Shown here: positions 1-50,450 of the stretch, one piece after another
Layout of the letters: each line of letters begins with the position of its first letter
Numbering within the stretch: the stretch's first letter is position 1
Assembly: GCF_040802235.1 (NCBI RefSeq)
Contig: NC_133167.1
Coordinates: 17,104,501-17,168,500 of the forward strand
Direction of reading: 5' to 3'
From: Manis javanica
Lineage: Eukaryota > Chordata > Mammalia > Pholidota > Manidae
Length of the DNA: 64,000 nt
The notes under the pieces: generated by a model
The model's database searches: none
What the model was told of the DNA's origin: nothing
Seen by the model: only the letters and a program-made list of their open reading frames with translations
Position numbers and translations under genes: made by a program

Positions 1-76
1 CTGTGAGATTCTGTAGCCTGCCAGCCAGACTCCCATAGACTCCCCTCTTTACCCTGTCTCCCCGCTCACACCGTCT

Positions 77-205
77 CACTGGTTCTCAACCTTGGATGTG
101 TGACAGGATCACCTGGGAAGCTTTATAAAATGCATATTCCAGGGTCCCATTCCTAGAGATACTAATCCTGATGGGGGGGTGGGACTTAGGCCACTGTTCA
201 TTCGC
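77..205 (+). mobile_element. MER5A-like hAT-Charlie fragment
   Basis: The sequence starts near 'ctggttctcaaccttgg' and continues with 'tcacctgggaagcttta', which is the recognisable start of the non-autonomous hAT element MER5A. It then runs through the conserved 'gggtccca' and 'gagat' segments. This is an ancient element shared across placental mammals with no coding capacity. The family name comes from memory of the consensus, not from a search. Confidence 0.8.
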
Positions 206-769
206 TGTAGAAACTAGAGGCTTATGATTAATAACATGTAATGAGCATGATGGTGTGCTGCTGAGAAATAAAGATGCTTCATTTTCATAATTAGTAAAAT
301 CATTTTATTGAGTCTATCTTATTTATTATGATAATTTACAAGAAGTGCTGGCTGAGTAGTGGCATCATAAAGAAGATAAACTATTTGTTAGCATCCTCAC
401 TGCCCTTCTTCTAAACATCCTTACATGCAGAATTCAGTAGTCTCATGTATGCCCATTCCATCATGACAAGTGTCTTCATGTGGTTACCATGCATATTAAA
501 ACTGGAATCATAAATAATAACCTGGAAACAAACTCATATTACCAAGACAAAATACACTCAGAGCTAAAACTTCTATAGAACATGAGCATGTCAGAAAGCA
601 TTGGACACTCTTATTTTATTCCTGGTAGTGCTGCATAGTTGTTCAAAAAGATGAGGTATTTTCTTCAAGTCTTACTCAAAAATATGGATCCTGATTTGGC
701 CAATGAATTCAAATTAGGTGCAATAGGTAGTGAGATGTGCACATTCTTTTCAGTTAAATGTTTTAATAT
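206..769. other. AT-rich intergenic stretch, nothing recognised
   Basis: No gene, RNA gene or clear repeat can be supported here. It lies 3' of CYP27A1. By mammalian synteny the next gene to the left would be PRKAG3, but none of its coding sequence is visible. Confidence 0.5.
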
Positions 770-773
770 CTAC

Positions 774-1192
774 TGTCTTGCCAGTGGGTTTCAGCCCCAG
801 GCAAGTTCACTATGGATTCAATGTGACCAAAGAAATGACAGCAGAACGTTCTTGGGGTGAAAGGGTTATACCCAACTTTATTTCCACAGTGGCAGGTCAG
901 TCACTAGAATCCCATTCACTCAGAGTGAGTCTGCATGCAGCAAGCTTGTCTCTGCCTCTGGGCTTCTCTGCCCACACAGCAGTCCTCTGGGCCTCTGTCC
1001 TCAGCGATGCCTTGACTCCAACCTCTGCTCTCCTGCAGCCTTATAGCCGTGCCACCCTGTCAGTCACCCAGAGCACTGGGCAGAGCTCTTTATGTAGAGT
1101 CAATAGCAACGTATTGCCCACATGTGTGTAGTGAGCTAGCCAACCAGGGCCAGGTGAGAATCCTGGCCACAGGAATTTTCATATTATCCACA
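774..1192 (-). mobile_element. Solo ERV LTR (class I-like) with 4-bp target duplication
   Basis: The segment starts TG and ends CA and is bracketed by a perfect 4-bp direct repeat CTAC (770-773 and 1193-1196), the target-site length typical of gammaretrovirus-like class I ERVs. Read on the minus strand it has a TATA-like box (complement of 'ccttatagcc', 1039-1048) and then an AATAAA signal (877-882) in the right order for U3-R-U5. No internal viral sequence follows, so it is a solo LTR left by recombination. Any residual promoter activity would be directed to the left, away from CYP27A1. The ERV subfamily is not identified. Confidence 0.75.
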
Positions 1193-1196
1193 CTAC

Positions 1197-2132
1197 TCCT
1201 CTGTAATTCTCCTAAATCCCACTGTTCCTCTTTTCTTATAGAATCAGGGTGAGTTGTCACTGTGACGTCCCTTCACTGTGACTTTTGGGGGCATCCCAGA
1301 GTCCCTGATACCTCAAACCCTGGAAGTGTGCTGTCACTGGCCATTGGAGGGATTTCTGCCAACTCTCAAAACAGGGCTGGTGCTTTTTGCCCTCCAGAGA
1401 GAAAGGTGCAAGGGAGAGAGTCCACGCTATTCCATCACACCCATCCTATAGCTACCCTATGTGTCTGAATGAATCACAGAGGAAGTAAGTTACATTAGAT
1501 CAGTCTTGTCCAGGCCTTGCGATGGAATATAAACTGACAGAGGCCATTGTCAACTCCCAAGAGAAGCAAAAGAACTTCATATATCCTTATGGCTTACGCA
1601 TTTTTCTGTAGGTATATTTCCTAAAAAACTTTTAAAAATTTGGAAAAAAAAAAGAACCTTGAGTATAAAACCTCTTTGGCCATGCTGTTTTGTTGTTCTC
1701 TATTTGGGGCAGGAGCCTTTGATTCTCTTCTCCTAGGGCTGTGTCTGTGGGCTTTTCAGTAGCAGCCTCTCTGGGCAAGTTTTCATAGTTGCGTTAATAG
1801 CTCTTTGGCTCTTAAATCTTGTAAAACAAAACATTCACTTGTCACTGATGGCAAAAGTTTTCAGGGGGGGCCTCTGAAACTGTGGCTACCACCATCAAAA
1901 TGTGAGGAAATATATAGCCAGCTTTCCAATGAATCTTCACAAAGACATGATTATGCCATTAATCTGCTTAGCTCTTATTTTGGTTGTGCATTTGATTTCC
2001 AACTGGCCTTCAGATTTTAGGCACAAGCGGCAGGGCACTGTTGTCTCAGAATCTCCTGTGGTGCCTCTGGTTATTACTTACATTGGCAGCTGTTTTTATA
2101 ATAATCTTACCAAACTGACCTTCATAGATTTG
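1197..2132. other. Intergenic, no feature supported
   Basis: Several short open frames occur here but none shows codon structure, splice logic or a family I know. I see no clear repeat. Confidence 0.45.
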
Positions 2133-2540
2133 TTCTCAATTGAGATATAATTCACATACCATTAAATTTGCTCTTTCAAAGTGTACAATTCAGTGGTATT
2201 TAGTATACTTTCAAAGTTGTGCAACCATCACCACTACCTGATTCCAGAACACATTCATCATCCCAAAGCAACTCCATATCCACTAACTCCCTTCTCCTCT
2301 GGCCCCTCACAACCACTAATCTACTTTCTGTCTCTATGGATTTACCTATTCTGGATGTTTCATGTCTGTGGATCAAACCAGGTGTGGTCTTTTGTGTCTG
2401 ATTTCCTTCATTAGCATAAAGTTTTCAAGGTTCATCCTTGGTGTAGCATGAATCAGTAGTATTCCTTTTTTATGGCAGAATAATATTCTATCATGTAGAT
2501 ATACAGATCTTCATAGATTTTGATGTGAGATTAGCCTATA
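2133..2540 (-). mobile_element. Old L1M-type LINE 3' end
   Basis: The segment beginning 'tgagatataattcacata' and running through 'gtgcaaccatcacca' and 'ctctatggatttaccta' is the reverse complement of the 3' region of old L1M elements that is common in mammalian genomes. It is heavily diverged and non-coding. Confidence 0.75.
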
Positions 2541-2949
2541 AATTCCTTAACTAAGCTGCAGACCATGAATGCTGACATTCTTGGACAACTGCTACAAAAC
2601 TCCAGTCCCAGCCACATTGCACATACTTCCCTTCACCCAAGCACCAGCACAGAGGCATTAGCATGGCTTGGGCAGCCCAGCCCCAGTGATCTGAAGGAGC
2701 AGCACACTGGGAAAGGCAGAAGTCAGCTCTGATTGACTTGGTGACAGATATTCTGGCATCCCCCAAACTCAGCCCTCACACTCTGCATTTATAAGGAACA
2801 CTCACAGGTGAACCTCTGCACAGATGGTGTCAAGAGCAATGCCCTTGTATTAGGGAATTCCTCCCAATTCTCTCCAGGCTTCTCTTCTCAGTGTGGCAAG
2901 CTCCACACCCTCCCCTCTTGTCCTCTCCCTTTGTCCTACTCCAGTCTCT
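2541..2949. other. Intergenic, no feature supported
   Basis: Mixed-composition sequence with no gene or repeat that I can support. A 71-codon minus-strand open frame (2551-2766) looks like chance. Confidence 0.4.
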
Positions 2950-3340
2950 TTGCCTTCAACAGATATTAATTAATCACCTCCTAAGGGCTAGACACAGAGT
3001 TAGACACTGGGATCCAAACTGAAAGAAGCTTGCTTGTGCCCTCCAGGGTCTTCACAGCTGGTTGGAGAGAACATGCAGTGCTCAGTTCCTTGAGGGGTGG
3101 GTGGGGAGTGGGGAGAGCACGAGAGGAGGTGGCCCAGACAAGTGAGGAAAGGCTTTGAAGAAGCAGTGATATTTGAGCTCCTAAGCAGCGACACTGAGTT
3201 CTAAGGAAGTTCACCACAGTAGAGATGAACAGGGTGTTCCAAGGAGAGAGGACATTAAGAACAAAGTGTTGAAGCCAGAAAGAGACATAACGTGCTCAGA
3301 GAAATACAGAGAATTATAGGGCAAGGGTGGGGGGCTGGTG
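2950..3340 (-). mobile_element. L2-like ancient LINE remnant
   Basis: The sequence resembles the reverse complement of the L2 3' end, with a 'gctagacacagagttagacactggg' type segment followed by a 'gaggtggc...atttgagct' portion. Divergence is high, so the assignment rests on the overall order of segments. Confidence 0.5.
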
Positions 3341-3599
3341 AGGGAGGTGGCAGGTGAAGGGCAGGGTGCCAGAACACGAGTCTTCTAAGTCACAGTGCCC
3401 AGAGAGTCAGACTGCAGCTCCTGATCTGGTGGGGCTTCAGCCAACCCCAGGTGAAGCTAAGGCCCCTCTGTGAGCTCTGGCAGAGTGCACGATGCTCTCA
3501 GTTTCCATGGCTCTGCCTCTCACCGAGTGGTAAAGGGTTCCCCAAACACAGAAAGGGCTTCAGATGCTGGGCCATCAGAAAGAATAACAAAGGTCTCCA

Positions 3600-3870
3600 A
3601 TTGTCAATTAAAGTCATTTTATTCTGTATTTTCCCCAAGGATAGCAATATGACATGGGGGAGGACTTTTATCTGAGAGGGAGATGCTCACAGTGATAAAA
3701 GTGGCAAAAGCTCAGGGCTCTGAGGGAAGTACACTGAGTTTCTCCAGCCTCTGATGCCTGGGAGCTCCCTTCTCTCCCTTCTCGCCTGAGACACAGCAGT
3801 GGCCAGGAATGACCGTGCCAAGGAGGAAGAGAAGGTGGCTGCCCTGGCAAGGTGAGGGCTCAATTCAGTA
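3600..3870 (-). other. CYP27A1: CYP27A1 3' untranslated region
   Basis: Sequence between the TAG stop (3871-3873) and a canonical polyadenylation signal. The 3' end is inferred about 15-25 nt past the AATAAA at 3618-3623, giving a short UTR of roughly 270 nt. No microRNA or AU-rich element was assessed. Confidence 0.7.
3618..3623 (-). terminator. CYP27A1: CYP27A1 polyadenylation signal AATAAA
   Basis: The plus-strand 'tttatt' reads AATAAA on the gene strand, 248 nt beyond the stop codon. It is the first canonical signal after the stop, and 'attaaagtca' (3608 on) marks the likely cleavage area. Confidence 0.75.
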
Positions 3871-42735
<38,865 letters not shown>

Positions 42736-42804
42736 GGCTCGCGCCGCTGCGTCTTTGGACCGCGAATGCAGAGCGCCAGGAAATCTCCCAGAGACAGATG
42801 AGGT

Positions 42805-42813
42805 GGGGCGGGG
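42805..42813 (+). promoter_or_regulatory. Sp1-type GC box
   Basis: GGGGCGGGG lies about 70 bp upstream of the CYP27A1 start codon and overlaps a GGGTCA nuclear-receptor-like half-site (42811-42816). Binding is inferred only from the motif. Confidence 0.4.
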
Positions 42814-43249
42814 TCAAGAGCAAGGGTAGCTGGGGATGGGACGGGCTAAGGCCGGCCAGGCCCCTAACTGGCCGCTCTTCCTAACGGTCCCCAGTCCCTC
42901 CAACAAACCTAATAACCACACAGAAGCCGCTTTCTCCAATTGTAAGCCTCCCGGCGAGGGGCAGCGACCGGCTAACGCAAAGGCTTTGACCCATAAGCTC
43001 TACGTTGGCCCTCTTCGACGAATCTCACACTTGCGCGAGGTCTCAAGTACAAGAAGTTTGCTTGGTGCGAACTCTGCTGACGTTCCTGTTCACCATATGC
43101 ACACACAAAACAGCCCAGTGTTCTGGGTCATCTGATTTCCTGGAGAAGGGAAGCCTGACAGAGAAACAAAGAAATTTAAGTATTGTTTTTGTAAACGCAG
43201 CTCTACCCCGTGAACTCCCTGCAATCCACACACTCCCAAGACTGCTAAG

Positions 43250-43440
43250 GCAGAGTTTCTCAAGCTGCAGGGTGAGACCAGATTTAGTGAGTGTGATAAA
43301 AATTATTTTTTAATAAAATGGAAAACAATAAAATAGTACAGGAAGTATTGCTAGAGGAAAATGTAGTTCTGTAAATCCTTTGTTTCATATAGATTCAAAG
43401 TATATTGAAAAGTCATTGCTATTTCAAAGTCAAAAACATG
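43250..43440 (+). mobile_element. Ancient DNA-transposon-like fragment
   Basis: 'gagtttctcaagctgcaggg', then 'ttttttaataaaatgg' and 'tgtaaatcctttgtttca', resemble a common hAT/Tip100-type mammalian repeat. Tentative. Confidence 0.4.
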
Positions 43441-43639
43441 ACTTATACAAATAAAAACACAGGGTCAAAGATTATTCAACCGGTTAGTGAGGAAACCAGC
43501 AGCATAGTAAAGCCTGTTCTAAGAGCATTTGAAGAATTGATTATTTATAGGCAGCCAGAAGGAGAAAGGACATATTAAATTTAAAGGAGCAACAATTAGG
43601 CTGAGAGCTGATGTGACTAGGTGTGGCTTTCTTTTTATT

Positions 43640-44400
43640 TTTATTGCTTTTACACCATTCCTTTTTCTGCTCTCCTAGGACTTCAAATTATGTATGTTAG
43701 ACTTTGTGCAGCATCCTTCCTATCTCTTACCCTCTTTTCTGTATTTTTGTGTTCTTTTGTCCCTTCTAGCTCAGTAATTCTCTATTCATATTATTAAATC
43801 TATCCATTGAGTTCTTAATTTCTACTATTGCATTTTTCAGTTTTCAATTTTGATTAGTTTTTCCAGATTGGTCCCTTTTCTATATTTCTACTTGAATGCC
43901 AAAATTCTTAATTCTTAATTTTATCTTTTATTATCCCCTTTATTTTTGTAACCATGGTTATTTTAAGGATTATGATCAATTACTCCACTATCTGGAACCT
44001 ATGTGGGATAGTTTCTATTGTCTGTTGTTTCTGGTAGTTTTTGTTGATGTTATCATATTTCTTCCTGGACCTGGTTACTTTTGACTGTGTGCCAAAAAAT
44101 GTTTTCTTTAAGTTTCTGACAGAACTAATTTGAGGCTTAACGTGATTTCATTTTCCTCAGGGAAGATTTCTTTTGTTCCTGACAGTTGCCTGAAAGCACA
44201 AGCATTCCAGGATCACCTTAATTCAATTTCTGGAATGAGATGCTTTGAAGCTGAGCTGCAGTCCTTTAGAAGGCTGGTCTATTTCCAGTTCCTAATCCTT
44301 TTGGGTCCCAAGTTTGGATATAAGAGGTCATCAACTCCAGCTTTTCTTCACCCAGCCCTGTAAGTATAAACCACTCAGCCTTTTAGCTTCCTCTTCTGGA
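43640..44400 (-). mobile_element. HAL1-like (half-L1) fragment
   Basis: 'tctcctaggacttcaaatta', 'tatgtatgttagactttg' and 'ttcagttttcaattttgatt' follow the reverse-strand order of HAL1/L1 ORF1-type sequence as I remember it. No intact frame. Confidence 0.5.
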
Positions 44401-44849
44401 AGTGGTAAATACAGCTAATTAGAAATCAATACTAACGCCTAACTTACCTGTGGATTTCTGTCTTATGGTTCTTGTCTAGTAATTATTTATTACTCTGCTC
44501 TCTGAATCTGATGCCTTCAAGCAAATGTTTGTCCCATTTTATTCAGTTTTTCAAGGTATTCTTAGAGTTGAGTCAAGTATTGACAAAAGTGGAAATCCAA
44601 TGTATGCTTTTATCTTTAATTCTTTTTCCCCCTCTGGGTTCATTTTCTTGATATTTGAACCTTTTAAAAAATCAACTGCTTAATGAAATTTTCTTATCTC
44701 CTAATAAATGCATTTAATGCTAGATATTTTCACCTAATACCATTTGGGCCATTCCAACAAAAGACTCAATACACAGTTTCTCTTATTGTCATTCATTTCC
44801 CAAGTTTGTAACTTCCATTTTGATTTTCTTTTTTAATCTCAGAATTATG

Positions 44850-45480
44850 TAAAAAGGTGCTTTTATTTACTTGTAAGTAGTTGCAGTTTTGTATTGAAAG
44901 GGATTATTCTTTTGTTATTAATTTATACTGTTATTACATTGTGGTCAGCATATATATGTTTTTGCTTTCTTAGAATTATTGAAATGTTTTGATAATCTAA
45001 TACATTTATTTTTCTGAGTGCTCCACATGTATTTTTGAAAGACAGTATTCTCTGTTTATTAACTTTTAATTTTGTTATTTAAATCCTCTATAGCCTTACT
45101 TATTTTTGTCTATTTGATTTGTTAACTTCTGAGAGAGGTTATGTTCAACTATCACAAAAATATTATAGATGTGTTGATTTGTCAAATTTTCTTGTATTTC
45201 CAACAGTTTTTGTTTTCTATTTTGATCTGGTGTTAGATTGATAAATGCTTATGACTGTTTTATATTCTTGATGGGTAGCACCTTTGATAAATTTGAAATA
45301 TCAAATCGCTTTGGATTTAGTTTGTTTCATTTTTTTATTGTTACTCCTACTTTATTTTTATGCATTTGTTTGGTATATCTTTATTCATCCCTCTATTTTC
45401 AATCATTCTAAGTTATTTTCAATCCAGAAGAATTTCTCTTAAATACTATATAGGTGGAGTTTTACCCAGCAAAATAATCT
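44850..45480 (-). mobile_element. Old L1M ORF2 5' region
   Basis: 'cattgtggtcagcatatata', then 'gagtgctccacatgtatttt' and 'caaatttt...ttgtttc' segments match the reverse complement of old L1 ORF2 endonuclease-region sequence. Heavily diverged. Confidence 0.6.
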
Positions 45481-45519
45481 TTAAATAGCACAAATTATTT
45501 TTGTAATTTGAATGAAAGT

Positions 45520-46035
45520 TTAAAAAACTAAGTAAGTAAATGAAATGGAATGAAATGAAAACATAATAAATGAATAGTTCATAGAAGAGGAATTTTAAAT
45601 GGCTCTTAAACATAAAAAATGCTCAGCTTTTTTATAACAAAAGAAAGAAATCAAAACTACATAAGAAACCATTTTTCACCTATAAGATTGGCAAAGATCA
45701 AAAGTTTGATACCACTATGTAGTTTTAAAGGTGAGGGAAAACAAACTCTAAATCATGGTTAAAAGAAGTAAAAAATTGCTATAGAGCTTTCAACATTTAA
45801 CGTGCACTTACCGATTGACCAGCAATCCTACCAACAGAGATTTTTTTTCTACAAATACACATGTGAATTTGCAAAATCACAATTACACAAGGATATTTAT
45901 CGCAAGTGTTTGTACAGATTAAGAAAATACTGGAAACAATACAAATGCCCATCTGTATGTAGCATATTAGTGACGTAAATTATGGTTGATCCATGCATGT
46001 AAGCATTTGCCGCTTTAAAAAGTAACAATTAGGGC
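45520..46035 (+). mobile_element. Old L1M ORF2 3' region
   Basis: 'aactacataagaaaccattt', then 'acctataagattggcaaaga', 'acaatacaaatgcccatctg' correspond to the C-terminal ORF2 region in plus orientation. Confidence 0.65.
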
Positions 46036-46492
46036 TTCAGGTACTGAGTTTAATGCTCTTTCCGCTGGATTTGAGGTGAGAGGAAAGGACTAGGTAGAAT
46101 GAACATTTCTACTGCAGAAATGGGAATTCTAGAGGATCTCACTATTACCCTGATAACCAGAGACTTGGTTATGATCCATAAGAAGGTAGAATCTTTTTGC
46201 CCGGCCTGAAGAACTCAGATGCTCAGATCCAGCCCTAGTGAGCATCTGTGGGGGTGCTAGCTCACTGTTATCCCAACCATGGATACCATGCTGAGGTTTC
46301 TAGAAATGACTTAAAGGTATGTGCTTACCTTCTGAGTCTGGCTGACTCCTGTTGGAATTCCATTTTGCATCAAAAAGTTATCCTCAGTAAATTTAGAGAT
46401 ATCTGCTGTTGGACAATAAAGAATTCCTCTGGTCTTTGTCCTAGATTCTTGAAATGGAGCTTCTAACTATTGGGATTTCATGAGTGATAAGA
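46036..46492. other. Intergenic, unrecognised
   Basis: It may be part of an old LTR, but no family is supportable. No gene. Confidence 0.35.
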
Positions 46493-46830
46493 GTGTTATA
46501 ACAGCAGCAGACTCACAGACTCAAAGAAGGGACTAGTGGTTACCAAAGGGAAGGGGGTGAGGAAGGGAGGTGGGGAGGGAGGGAGAAGGGGATTCAGGGG
46601 TATTATGATCAGCACACATAATGTAGGGGGGGTTCATGGAGAAGGCAGTATAGCACAGAGAAGACAAGTAATGACTCTGTAGCATCTTATTATGCTGATG
46701 GACAGTGACTGCAATGGGGTGGGGGGAGACTTGATGATATGGGTGAATGTAGTAACCACAACATTGCTCATGTGAAACCTTCATAAGATTGTATATCAAT
46801 GATACCTTAATTAAAAAATTTAAAAAAAAG
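46493..46830 (+). mobile_element. L1 3' UTR copy (second 3' end type)
   Basis: It begins 'aacagcagcagactcacaga', has the G-rich UTR tract, and ends 'gtatatcaatgatacctta' followed by an A-rich tail, the same ending as the L1 at 37.4-39.8 kb. A short AAGAGTGT repeat flanks it (about 46485 and 46829), a possible target duplication. Confidence 0.85.
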
Positions 46831-46849
46831 AGTGTCTTTGTTATTCCTG

Positions 46850-47413
46850 GTGGATCCCTAGATAGTTTCAGGATGGTGGCTGGTCATGTAGGAAAGACTG
46901 GTCACATGATTAAAGGATTGGAGTTTTAATGATTAGAGTCTTAGAGTCAGGTGATACCAGTCCATCCGCGGGAAAGGGAAGGGGTCTGAAGATTTGAGTT
47001 CAATCCCATGGCCTGCCTATATAATGAAACCCCAATAAAAACTCTGGGCACCAAAGCTCAGTTTGTAGCCAGCTGGTCAAAAGTACAGGTGGCCTGGAAA
47101 CCCCCAAACTTGTGGCTAGCATTTGAAGTGATGGCAGTCCTGGTGGGGAGTATGTGCTCCTGGGTTAGTGAGCACATCAATGTTTTGGGAGGATGGCACA
47201 TCCAGAAATCCATGGGGAGAGGATAGGAAAGTTCCATATTTGAAATCCTTCTAGATCACATCCTAACAGGTCTCTTCTCTTGGTTGGTTCAATTCATATG
47301 CCTTATAATAAAACTGTAATAGTAAGAATAGACCATTCCTAAGTTCTGAGTCATTTAGTGAATTATCAGAACTAAGGGGATTGTGGGAACCCCTGGGTTT
47401 GTAGCCAGTAGTT
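46850..47413 (+). mobile_element. ERV LTR-like repeat, left part
   Basis: 'aatgaaaccccaataaaaac' gives an LTR-like polyadenylation signal. It is followed by a module 'ttgtagccag...ggtggcctgg...acttgtggctagcatttgaa' that reappears at 47397-48480 with the young L1 placed in its middle. I read this as an old LTR with an internal duplicated module. Family not named. Confidence 0.5.
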
Positions 47414-47430
47414 AAAAGTAAGTGGCCTGG

Positions 47431-48408
47431 CGAACAGACACACAAAAAGATGCTCCACATTGCTTGTCATCAGAGAAATGCAAATTAAAACCACAATGAG
47501 ATATCACCTCACACCAGTAAGGATCGCCATCATCAAAAAAGACAAACAACAACAAAGGTTGGTGAGGTTGTGGAGAAAGGGGAACCCTCCTACACTGCTG
47601 GTGGGAATGTAAATTAGTTCAACCATTGTGAAAAGCAGTATGGAGGTTCCTCAGAATGCTCAAAATAGAAATACCATTTGACCCAGGAATTCCACTTCTA
47701 GGAATTTACCCTAAGAATGCAGTACTCCAGTTTGGAAAAGACAGATGCACCCCTATGTTTATCGCTGCACTATTTACAATGGCCAAGATATGGAAGCAAC
47801 CTAAGTGTCCATCAGTAGATGAATGGATAAAGAAGATGTGGTACATATACACAATGGAATATTACTCAGCCATAAGGAGAAAACAAATCCTACCATTTGC
47901 AACAATATGGATGGAGCTAGAGGGTATTATGCTCAGTGAAATAAGCCAGGCTGAGAAAGACAAATACCAAATGATTTCACTCATATGAGGAGTATAAGAA
48001 CAAAGGAAAACGGAAGGAACAAAACAGCAGCAGAATCACAGAACCCAAGAATAGACTAACAGTTACCAAAGGGAAAGGGACTGGGGAGGATGGGTGGGAA
48101 GGGAGGGATAAGGGTGGGGAAAAACAAAGGGGGCATTACGATTAGCATGTATAGTGGGCGGGGGGCACGGGGAGGGCTGGGCAACACAGAGAAGACAGTG
48201 CTTTTACAGCATCTTACTACGCTGATGGACAGTGACTGTGAAGGGGTATGTGGGGTGGACTTGGTGAAGGGGAGAGCCTAGTAAACATAATGTTCTTCAT
48301 GTAATTGTAGATAAATAAATAAATAAACAAACCACAATGAGATATCACCTCACACCAGTTAGGATAGCCACCATCCAAAAGACAAATAGCAACAACAACA
48401 ACAAAAAA
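47431..48408 (+). mobile_element. Young L1 carrying a second L1 fragment beyond its own tail
   Basis: A 17-bp perfect duplication AAAAGTAAGTGGCCTGG (47414-47430 and 48409-48425) encloses one insertion. It contains the ORF2 C-terminus (frame 47656-47988), the full 3' UTR ending 'cttcatgtaattgtag', an AAAT-rich tail (48311-48327), then about 70 bp of L1 ORF2 sequence ('ccacaatgagatatcacctc' onward, 48328-48400), then a final poly(A). The last piece is homologous to 47489-47551 of the same element but not identical. Confidence 0.93.
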
Positions 48409-48425
48409 AAAAGTAAGTGGCCTGG

Positions 48426-48620
48426 GGATCCCCCAAAACTTGTGGCTAGCATCTGAAGTGAGGGTATTCTTGCTGGGGATTACATACTTAACCTGTGGAG
48501 TCTGAACTAACTACAGGTAGCTAGCATCAGAATTGTAGTATTTCAACTGCCCTTTCTTTTCCTTGTGACTGGGTCTAATTTTTAGAGATTATATTGTATC
48601 CAATGCATGTGAGGATCCCA
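48426..48620 (+). mobile_element. ERV LTR-like repeat, right part
   Basis: It continues the LTR-like module after the L1: 'acttgtggctagcatctgaa', 'taacctgtggagtctgaact' and 'aggtagctagcatcagaatt' match the 3' part of a known type of mammalian ERV LTR. Confidence 0.5.
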
Positions 48621-48884
48621 ACCTGGTCCTCAGCTGCCACTGGCCCATTCTACCATTAAATGAAATATCCTTATTGCTGCCTGGCTTCAGGCTCTATCCC
48701 TATTCCTAACCAAAGGGCCCTCAGGTCCAGCTCTCACTAGTTTCTCTCTCTCCGTCTCTCTTCCTCCTGCTTCCACATCATTCATGGGCTCCTAGGAGCA
48801 TCTGGCTCTTCCCAAACTCAGGGCAAGGAAAGCTTTGAGGTCATCTCAGGCATCTACCTACATATCTCAGAAGTCCTCATACAT

Positions 48885-49577
48885 ACCTCAACATAATAAA
48901 TGCCATACACAACAAACCCATAACCAACATTGTACTTAATAGCAAAAAGCTGAAAGCTTTTCCTCTAAGGTAGGAACAAGACAAAGATACCCATTCTCAC
49001 TGCTTTTATTCAGCACAGTAGTGAAGGTCCTACCCATGGCAATCAGACAATACAAAGAGATAAAAGGCTTCCAGATTGGTAAGGAAGAAGTTAAACTCAC
49101 TATTTGCAGATGACATGATATTATACATAGAAAACCCTAAAGAATCCATTCCAAAACTACTAGAACTAATATCTGAATTCAGCAAAGTTTCAGGATTAAT
49201 TCACAGAAATCTGCTGCACTCCTATATACTAACAATGAACTAGCAGAAAGAGAAATCAGGAAAACAACTCTGTTTACAATTGCATCAAAAAGAATAAAAT
49301 GCCTAGGAATAAACCTAACCAAGGATGTGAAAGACCTATGCTCTGAAAACTACAAGACACTCGTGAGAGAAATTAAAAAGACACAAATAAATGGAAATTG
49401 ATCTCGTGCTTGTGCTTGTGGATTGGAAGAATTAATATTGTCAAAATGGCCATCCTGTCCAAAGCAATCTACAGATTCAACACAGTCCTATCAAAGTACC
49501 AACAGCATTTGTCAATGAACAAGAACAAATAGTTCTAAAATTCATATGGAACCACAAAAGGGCCCAAATAGCCAAAA
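48885..49577 (+). mobile_element. Internal L1 ORF2 RT fragment
   Basis: 'aacattgtacttaatagcaa' to 'ttcatatggaaccacaaaag' is ORF2 from RT motif 3 to the thumb, truncated at both ends. The FADD box can be located, but the frame has been shifted by deletions. Confidence 0.85.
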
Positions 49578-50215
49578 ATAATTTGCCCAAGTCATACAGC
49601 TAGTAAAGCCAGAGCCAGAATTCAGAGCCTGAGAGTTCCAATGAATATGAATGCTCTGTGCTGACTTCCTTTCATTGGTCTTCAGAGTCATTGCCTCCTC
49701 TACAGCCTTTTCTTCTGCAGGGCAGGAAATCTGGGCTCTCAGGAATCAAATATTTTTCTAAACATTTCATCATGTCTGAACTTCAACTTTTGCAAAGCAA
49801 ATAATCAACTATTTTGTTCTCTGCTGTATCCAACTTTCCTAAAGGGAATGAGATGAAACACTCCAACCACTGCTTCTTTAATGGGGGAGGGCCACTCTGG
49901 GGGTGTTGCTTTACTCTGACACATGAATGGGGCTCCCTATTCCAAAACAAAAGAATTTATTGAAACAAGAGGCAGCATGATTAGTGAAAAGAGTATGAGT
50001 TTTGTCAAAATGCTCAAGATGTTTCATTAAGAATAAAAACAAGTTATAAAACCATTTCAAACTCAGTCATGTGAGTTTATCTCTCTCACATGTGCACAAT
50101 TGGAAAGATACACACTAAAATTAATAATGGTGGTAAAGTATATGTGACTTTTATTCTTGGTACTTCTCTGTATGTTGTCTTAATTTCATTAGTGAATTTC
50201 TTTATAAGAAAAATG
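49578..50215. other. Intergenic, no clear feature
   Basis: 'ttgcccaagtcatacagcta' (49592 on) suggests a small MIR remnant. Otherwise nothing supportable. Confidence 0.4.
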
Positions 50216-50219
50216 TTCA

Positions 50220-50450
50220 CATCAGTAAAGCAATATGGGCTGTACAGACCTACAGTCATACAGACCTAGGTTCTAATCCTGGCTTCGTGACCTACTAGCT
50301 ACAAGACATTGGGCAAGTTATATAATCTCCTGAGTAGCCTCAGTTCTCAACAATTAGAGGATAATATATATCAATTCACAGGGTTGTTGTGAGAATGAAA
50401 GGTAATATAAGTAAAGTTTGTCACTTAATAAATGGTCATTATTATAATGT
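50220..50450 (+). repeat. MIR SINE
   Basis: 'gacctaggttctaatcctgg', 'cattgggcaagttatataat' and 'cagggttgttgtgagaatga' in MIR order. Confidence 0.85.

Noticed and set aside
1-3500. PRKAG3 coding exons expected by synteny
   Set aside because: No CBS-domain coding sequence or convincing splice sites are visible; the gene is probably further left, outside the window.
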